Source: an uncultured Bacteroidales bacterium (GTDB lineage Bacteria; Bacteroidota; Bacteroidia; Bacteroidales; Paludibacteraceae). From it: a stretch of 10,345 bases of DNA. The notes beneath the pieces are model-generated. The model made no database searches. It was not told the DNA's origin and saw only the letters and a list, made by a program, of their open reading frames with translations. The stretch is taken from assembly GCA_937910305.1 (NCBI GenBank), contig CALEPS010000088.1, forward strand, positions 1 through 10,345, in the 5' to 3' direction. The stretch's first letter is position 1. Every line of letters starts with the position of its first letter. This document shows positions 9,501 through 10,345 of this stretch, piece by piece. The translations under genes were made by a program, and so were the position numbers.

Positions 9501-10345
9501 TTGAAGCCAAACGGCATTCCTTCCGTCAGTTCACTGCTCCAGGAACTAATCTCATCGCCGCAGATAGAACGCACATAAAGAAGATACAACTCACCTGCCT
9601 CCAAGATCAAATCCTTGTTCGTTTCATCTGTTATTTGACCATGATAAACGATTTTCTCCGGCGTATCCATCTCAATCTCATCTATCATATCCGGGTCAAT
9701 CGTATCTTGAGTTACCACCACTTCAAAATAATCTGCATCGAAACTGGCCATCCAAGCGATATTCACCTTACCGGCGCCTTTATTGGTAGCCATAAGGTTA
9801 TAAGGAACGGTACACTCCGGAGCAGACTGAACCTTGATACTATCCAAGACTATACCACGACCGAGGTTGTCTTTTCCCTCAAAGGCAATCTGATAAGTTC
9901 TTCCCGCTTCAGGCAAGGAAATCTTCACACGTTGCCAATCCGAACTGGCCGTGCTGTACTCCGCCAGAGTCTTCCATGACAAACGCTCATCGGTACGGTA
10001 TAACACACGCAGCGTATCACGGTCTGCGCCCCATTTCGGGTTCGCATAATAGAAGATCAACTCAGGCATGTACACCTTCGTCGGACGAAGATCCATCACC
10101 TTACTTACCAGGCGAGTCTTGTAGCCCTGCGTTTCACCGGTGGTATTGCGCAGATAGGCACGACGCGAGCCCTCGTATGCCGTAGACGGCCAGGACAAGC
10201 CATCGCCCACACTCTCTACCGCCCAGGGAGTCTCTCCTACTACATACTCCTGCGTCCAGACTTCTTCCTGGATACCATTCTCAAAGCCCTCGTCGATAAG
10301 GACGGTACGCGCATTGAGAGTCATCACTGTTGCCACAGAGGCAAT
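362..10345 (-). CDS. Giant secreted jelly-roll/FN3 repeat protein (probable adhesin), 5' end outside window
   Basis: One uninterrupted frame runs from the right edge to TAA at 362-364. The first three codons at the edge (10345-10337) read I-A-S and continue into V-A-T-V-M-T-L-N-A-R, so the GTG at 10336 and ATG at 10324 are internal to a signal peptide and the real start is upstream, probably within a few tens of bases. Visible domains, by residue from 10336: signal peptide tail (to about 9); ten jelly-roll + FN3 pairs (12-2848); an eleventh jelly-roll (2849-3045); four short 'GCDSVV'-type repeats (about 3050-3278); C-terminal tail (3279-3324). Jelly-roll domains of this class and FN3 modules are known from Bacteroidota surface proteins, including the adhesin regions of gingipains and HagA, where they mediate binding. 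A role in adhesion or matrix/glycan binding is inferred by analogy only. No protease, glycosidase or other catalytic domain is visible. Numerous regularly placed cysteines agree with an extracytoplasmic location. I do not recognise a named gene. Confidence 0.93.
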   Translation of the reverse strand: MASVATVMTLNARTVLIDEGFENGIQEEVWTQEYVVGETPWAVESVGDGLSWPSTAYEGSRRAYLRNTTGETQGYKTRLVSKVMDLRPTKVYMPELIFYYANPKWGADRDTLRVLYRTDERLSWKTLAEYSTASSDWQRVKISLPEAGRTYQIAFEGKDNLGRGIVLDSIKVQSAPECTVPYNLMATNKGAGKVNIAWMASFDADYFEVVVTQDTIDPDMIDEIEMDTPEKIVYHGQITDETNKDLILEAGELYLLYVRSICGDEISSWSSELTEGMPFGFKVRTIKNVPFTENFNYPAGTIRDVDWVWAGNTQNTNPFVNSRASATAWAYYSPDVTSSVIFSGGETSKPEQAIPADRYVYLATPALTDTLNDGFQINQCQVHFWSTVYTYTGRQYGRSIIVGVMDDPDDITTFVPVDTVEVWGNMTFQENIVDLGSYDGTGAYVAFVSRFDRQNLFYLDNLTIEYRKNVNKVTKITVNPRDTYADISWEGNASSYNVLITNTEVDPTHPASSAIVDQATVTANSYRCTQLEADHSWNRPYYVYVLAAGTEWSYRYPFVTLAPQRAIPYYFDFETSTTTKYTIPGMSGSFVTGLGVFGNNGTTYPALLTDSKYSYGGLGSLFMSKRGGADTWITLPMVEDLSNVQVKFYLSGSNTFNQAHATIGIMSNPMDINTFVPVSHFTLNTEGYTRCYANFTNYTGPDGVIAIVWDDVMKMSQNTINYIDEITVEELSDCVPPTNIELQIEPDSITMRWEESSWDLWEVFLSRTALKETDRLHKTFEEIQALRGVVLADSLQWNNPNAKPQFGFGDLTPHATYYLYVRATCDPDWWTEMSFATPCREETFPFKDSFEEYNIESTSAGCWQLADYMGVGYPRIANAGTAGYPEKVLDLYSSGTIHRSVAILPAIDGNLSDMLLAFEVRTEEGGTSSTAVVYVGSMEDIEDQSSFVPFDTVYVSGGAAFKKVRFILSDYELAHENIAITTGLGSNLEMSSHVFIDNVELKDPSCIDAYDFKQSNFAPHSIDITWQGLSDTDQWELKVLSSNANLNAVKNNSYNPSLDVVRDTVIAGKTFHLEGLQALHTYYVYVRSLCGDSAWVATTAETSCELLDPTKANKETFDSHASGTGQVPSCWYSANSDPKATSTYIPYIYNSTTYSNSGSNTFRLYGSSSSYGVAYVVSPEINCDTLSHIAVTFYMYASTSYRWVLGVMTDPTDLSTFVVIDSVQGVANSIQYTYDLSEYASVIPASAKYVAWRTPYNATSYAYLDDVSFVSVACPLTKPSISELTTTSVRVSSGLRTNDQWILMITNAPISDANLARENYVVPASQLVYLDTISRRSQSVNVLEAQTKYYVYTAALCDAATMSQWNSLSFTTPCSSLTPEEMGTITFSDKEGFTTGSSGERPCWTVGSKTQTASSSYIPYVNNSSTYKHDDNNYLYFYDYVSSSSSTVGAYAIMPELEVDSIKKYQVTFWGRGYSTSSYNSQIIVGVITDPSDLNTFVAIDTLNLSHTAWDPYSVGFENYEGDYMGDLGRNIMFLSDFGKTNYAYISEISVELIPRCRQIQSFTVDSVGEDRAVISWKGYQDTYRMLLSDKLLTEDQKPKYNYLLDTIVNHSDEVLITDLNPATQYYVYAQGICEGGDSTAISMTYASFKTPCPTSGGVPLPLFEDFESYSANTRDIGCWLLRGGTTYPQVVSAQSNGSKAVDLYSPSYASWLVLPAVDADLYDTKLSFDICPYSSTSTGRLYVGTIADPEDLSTFVPIDTFNTTQFAFVHHEMILADYELMYDRIAFTSGVYQGTTIDIDIDNIGLEYVSNCNAPKLKFIGSSLESAELRLTPYKQDDAQWQVVVLTESQYNNAGDITRYLNAAPKMTLDSTHIVLTGLTPASSYYVFARTVCDEGAVSSWMRTPVKFSTKFYFADSYAFGFEKSELWQRSPNSESDNYYLHPALVAGRDTIGAETQSYMYYPHSRTNDTTYHYSLQGVGTTNGALMMHARGEYFGGYIIFPAIDNAQARSFEFKVRPDYLDFGSKLPIAQTNAILEVGTIEKDKDFDTYQHLATIRLDALDGNVIGGYTSKKKYGYSYFTLDLDETTVATKQVVLHMPKQPSDSTYICVDSVALGAPKGVSLVSLKKVTADGTSALVEWDNIGGPWNLVITNAATGVDVASFTNLNGVTSQLVENLDPQTDYIATLSGAAWPSAAKNFANASANATKLAFRTLCLPMEPNMNGTDFVWNFDNSSDWEANDVLGGDASDSLYFKPGCFHVGLTYDAPANGYQWLIQRKGYETSGPLTTYNASRHLEVGRNDSHALRIHTTEANFNSYIVLPELNCSFDTMMLEFYGRCFANYDQTHNLSTNRNKIADATYLNDAYSHSIVVGTLTDPSDFSSLQILDTLTYMQTELKAGDNVANDPAGLRYWELKQMPLEFAQGKFIVLFQPAPGLFYIDDLAVKPVGNTLFPPTSTRTTGITSTSATLAWNTHHPEYTTVIVLLDATGKEINRIQTTGTSYQLTGLTPAMNYQWYVFQTNGTSTSASTKPVNFNTDCVVLTPDYTCSFEPADGWMNIEGQKNYTQTLCWTYGDAAQEGAAWVNANYDPYNQENSKNYSYSYTGSNALMMRATTSSRLTYQPYAAMPAMDVTAYDTLQVMFWMRPACISAANDSVAMSYTGSTYSKSVIVGTMTDPANVSTFVPIDTVTYDGTLSVEDQATPENDYLFQQMKVELTGATGPYIAFMTSFHEKGSKAQKTGDYIWIDDISFAHRQECKDPTDLKELQIGTEHAVLTWNAIDSAGTYRVQVSTDPFFAKEETFVFNDVVESNTCTVKGLQPLSTYVWRVQALCGDRWGESSFSQKATFKTNRSPYFLEEFTTTVSANEWTFSKAHADNVLDSTGVVARGVDNWSFSRKTDNNGLQGPHYAAIGYNADYHWMITPAFYLPEDDSVHLSMDLALTACNTAHLATSNAITDNDVKDDYYVMIIVSEDGGATWKSRNILAKWQNTNQPGMQLRDISSTGMRVRYSLAPYAGKNVRIGLYREARTTSNTGMVVHVDNVRLGYFDKTIEPASACQYEDVTIGGITLDGEVTKPGIHSYPTCFYATDAEARAGKRDSVQQLEIEVFPAQETFFTDTICEGEQFTGYDFLPKTATGIYHRKLLSQEHGCDSVVTLDLYVKPRKYALDEEVSICAGDNYIWNDKTYNRAGIYRDTLLSSIGCDSIMTLIVSYLADDTDTLYAESMVDLEELPFTYNDPLHPYLAGQTITYPAGTPVGVYTDTVRVEGETCTTILIHTLTVYDKHQAIDNIFDGKKGARKLIYRDNLYIILNDEWYNAAGQKVPDPRK
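503..1189 (-). repeat. Four short C-terminal protein repeats of the 'GCDSVVTL' type
   Basis: About 50-70 residues each. R2 (3108-3158) has TICEGEQF, TGIYHRKLL and GCDSVVTLDLYVKP. R3 (3159-3210) has SICAGDNYIWNDKTYNRAG, YRDTLLSSIGCDSIMTL. R1 (3050-3107) is a degenerate copy (GGITLDGEVTKPGIHSY, then DSVQQLEIEV). R4 (3211-3278) is another degenerate copy with TPVGVYTDTV and CTTILIHTLTV. The consensus 'C.G..y...g..y...G.Y...l....GCDSvv.L.l.V' is familiar from C-terminal parts of secreted Bacteroidales proteins. Its function is unknown to me; a stalk or spacer before the sorting tail is plausible. R1 and R4 limits are approximate. Confidence 0.65.
1202..1792 (-). other. Terminal jelly-roll J11 (choice-of-anchor J / cleaved-adhesin type)
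   Basis: Residues 2849-3045. It opens YFLEEFTTTVSANEWTF and has YHWMITPAFYLPE, the usual 'w.iTP.i.L' strand. VSEDGGATWKS (2967-2977) is the S-x-D-G-G-x-T-W turn typical of the family. A long insert precedes that turn (about 2940-2960). Then follow YAGKNVRIGLYRE and HVDNVRLGYF (Asp 3037). It lacks the 'VGxMxDPxD' signature and has no FN3 after it, so it caps the array. This is the clearest family match in the protein. Confidence 0.8.
1793..2728 (-). other. Unit 10: jelly-roll J10 + FN3 F10
   Basis: J10 (2537-2753) starts TPDYTCSFEPADGW, has LCW (C2567), a near-canonical signature VGTMTDPANVSTFVPIDTV (2668-2686) and WIDDI (2742-2746). As in J9, an extra segment follows the signature. F10 (2754-2848) has AVLTWNAIDSAGTYRVQV, GLQPLSTYVWRVQALCG (C2829) and ends TFKTN. 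It is the most conventional FN3 domain of the series. Confidence 0.76.
2729..3697 (-). other. Unit 9: jelly-roll J9 + FN3 F9
   Basis: J9 (2214-2446) is the longest jelly-roll here, about 230 residues, with inserts before and after the signature VGTLTDPSDFSSLQILDTL (2369-2387). GCF (C2255) replaces GCW, ELNC (C2323) matches PEINC of J5, and it ends YIDDL (2436-2440). F9 (2447-2536) is threonine/serine-rich with ATLAW, GLTPAMNYQWYVFQTN (strand 2511-2519, no cysteine) and ends NTDC (C2536). Confidence 0.72.
3698..4612 (-). other. Unit 8: jelly-roll J8 + FN3 F8
   Basis: J8 (1909-2115) is longer than J2-J7. Its opening AFGFEKSELWQ lacks the CW motif, it has an insert rich in Tyr/His/Asn after residue 1930, a degenerate signature VGTIEKDKDFDTYQHLATI (2036-2054) and a terminal CVDSV (2107-2111). 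F8 (2116-2213) has ALVEW. Its YIATLSGAA strand (2181-2189) lacks both the YYVY pattern and the cysteine, but it ends RTLC (C2213). Confidence 0.7.
4613..5386 (-). other. Unit 7: jelly-roll J7 + FN3 F7
   Basis: J7 (1651-1809) opens PLPLFEDFESY, has GCW (C1676), DLYSPSY, signature VGTIADPEDLSTFVPIDTF (1741-1759) and ends DIDNI (1798-1802) within an alternating I-D run. It is the partner subtype of J4. F7 (1810-1908) has strand YYVFARTVC (1883-1891) and ends FSTKF, without the TPC cysteine. Confidence 0.74.
5387..6223 (-). other. Unit 6: jelly-roll J6 + FN3 F6
   Basis: J6 (1372-1553) has PCW (C1400), the stretch SYIPYVNNSSTY, signature VGVITDPSDLNTFVAIDTL (1482-1500), and a terminal motif YISEI (1542-1546) in which the otherwise conserved Asp is Ser. 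F6 (1554-1650) has AVISW, strand YYVYAQGIC (1623-1631) and KTPC (C1650). Confidence 0.73.
6224..7033 (-). other. Unit 5: jelly-roll J5 + FN3 F5
   Basis: J5 (1102-1270) has SCW (C1127), a serine/tyrosine-rich stretch starting TYIPYIYNSTTY, an extra cysteine in PEINC (C1180), signature LGVMTDPTDLSTFVVIDSV (1202-1220) and YLDDV (1260-1264). It is the closest visible relative of J6. F5 (1271-1371) has strand YYVYTAALC (1346-1354) and closes with TTPC (C1371). The core FN3 Trp is replaced: the strand reads VRVSSG. Confidence 0.72.
7034..7828 (-). other. Unit 4: jelly-roll J4 + FN3 F4
   Basis: J4 (837-1002) opens FPFKDSFEEY, carries a GCW motif (C859), the signature VGSMEDIEDQSSFVPFDTV (932-950) and ends FIDNV (992-996). 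It is of the same subtype as J7: both share GCW.L, DLYS, LPA.D..L and a DYEL element. F4 (1003-1101) has the FN3 Trp in IDITW, strand YYVYVRSLC (1079-1087) and cysteines 1003, 1087 and 1101. Confidence 0.75.
7829..8650 (-). other. Unit 3: jelly-roll J3 + FN3 F3
   Basis: J3 (563-730) opens AIPYYFDFET, has a diverged signature IGIMSNPMDINTFVPVSHF (660-678, the usual Asp-Thr replaced by Ser-His) and ends YIDEI (719-723). F3 (731-836) begins at C731, has YYLYVRATC (814-822) and closes with ATPC (C836). C731, C822 and C836 establish the cysteine pattern that continues through units 4-7. Confidence 0.75.
8657..9478 (-). other. Unit 2: jelly-roll J2 + FN3 F2
   Basis: J2 (287-463) begins PFTENFNYP, contains the first VGVMDDPDDITTFVPVDTV signature (399-417) and ends FYLDNLTIEY with the conserved Asp at 457. 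F2 (467-560) starts at VTKITVNPRDTYADISW and has strand YYVYVLAAG (538-546). F2 lacks the cysteine that normally ends this strand, and its closing VTLAP lacks the TPC cysteine seen in F3 to F6. Confidence 0.75.
9482..10303 (-). other. Unit 1: jelly-roll J1 + FN3 F1
   Basis: J1 (residues 12-173) opens with LIDEGFENG and ends with VLDSI (163-167), the terminal-strand motif whose Asp is conserved across most units. Its centre has VLYRTDERLSWKTL (111-124), equivalent to the S/T-D-G-G-x-W turn of classical cleaved-adhesin/MAM-like domains, in place of the 'VGxMxDPxD' signature of J2-J10. F1 (176-285) has the FN3 core tryptophan in VNIAW and the strand YLLYVRSIC (251-259). It carries an unusually acidic loop around residues 212-240. 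C175 and C259 are the candidate cysteine pair. Confidence 0.75.
10310..10345 (-). other. C-terminal part of a signal peptide
   Basis: The visible residues I-A-S-V-A-T-V-M-T-L-N-A are small and hydrophobic and lead directly into R-T-V-L-I-D-E-G-F-E-N, the normal opening strand of a jelly-roll domain. This fits the end of the hydrophobic core and cleavage region of a Sec signal peptide, with a plausible cut after L-N-A (residue 9). The basic N-region is missing because the window ends. The exact cleavage site is a guess. Confidence 0.6.

Noticed and set aside
9197..9979. Plus-strand open frame of 260 codons opposite units 1 and 2
   Set aside because: It is a shadow of the minus-strand gene, with high Ile/Arg/His composition, no motif and no plausible promoter context.
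10322..10336. Translation start at GTG 10336 or ATG 10324
   Set aside because: The frame continues upstream with signal-peptide-like residues to the window edge, and no start context can be seen in nine bases.

Overview
The window is almost entirely one giant gene on the minus strand, entering at the right edge (10345) and ending at a TAA at 362-364. The frame is still open at the right edge, so the true start lies outside. At least 3,327 residues are visible. The product looks like a secreted or surface-exposed modular protein. The visible N-terminus reads like the end of a signal peptide. It is followed by ten repeating units, each pairing a jelly-roll domain (MAM / cleaved-adhesin / 'choice-of-anchor J' type) with a fibronectin type III (FN3) domain. 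An eleventh jelly-roll domain closes the array. After it come about four short repeats of a different kind (the '..GCDSVVTL.L.V' type) and a short conserved C-terminal tail. I see no enzymatic domain. Residue numbers in the entries count from the GTG codon at 10336; residue n occupies bases 10337-3n to 10339-3n.

The organism is most likely an uncultured member of Bacteroidota, probably order Bacteroidales. The basis is the alternating jelly-roll/FN3 architecture, the 'YYVYVR.LCG' FN3 strand, the 'CDSVVTL' repeats and the C-terminal tail ending in 'YNAAGQKV', all familiar from large secreted Bacteroidales proteins. This is an inference from protein style; no taxonomic marker gene is present.

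Bases 1-361 hold no gene. From the stop codon outward (right to left) there are three 22-bp tandem repeats that abut the stop, then a good intrinsic terminator on the minus strand (231-257), then about 220 bases of polypurine low-complexity DNA. That last stretch carries a 66-bp direct repeat with a 75-bp offset, perfect CCTCCCC/GGGGAGG hairpins, a run of 12 G and a G-quadruplex-prone GGGAGA tract. No neighbouring gene is visible, so operon partners and the gene's promoter cannot be judged.
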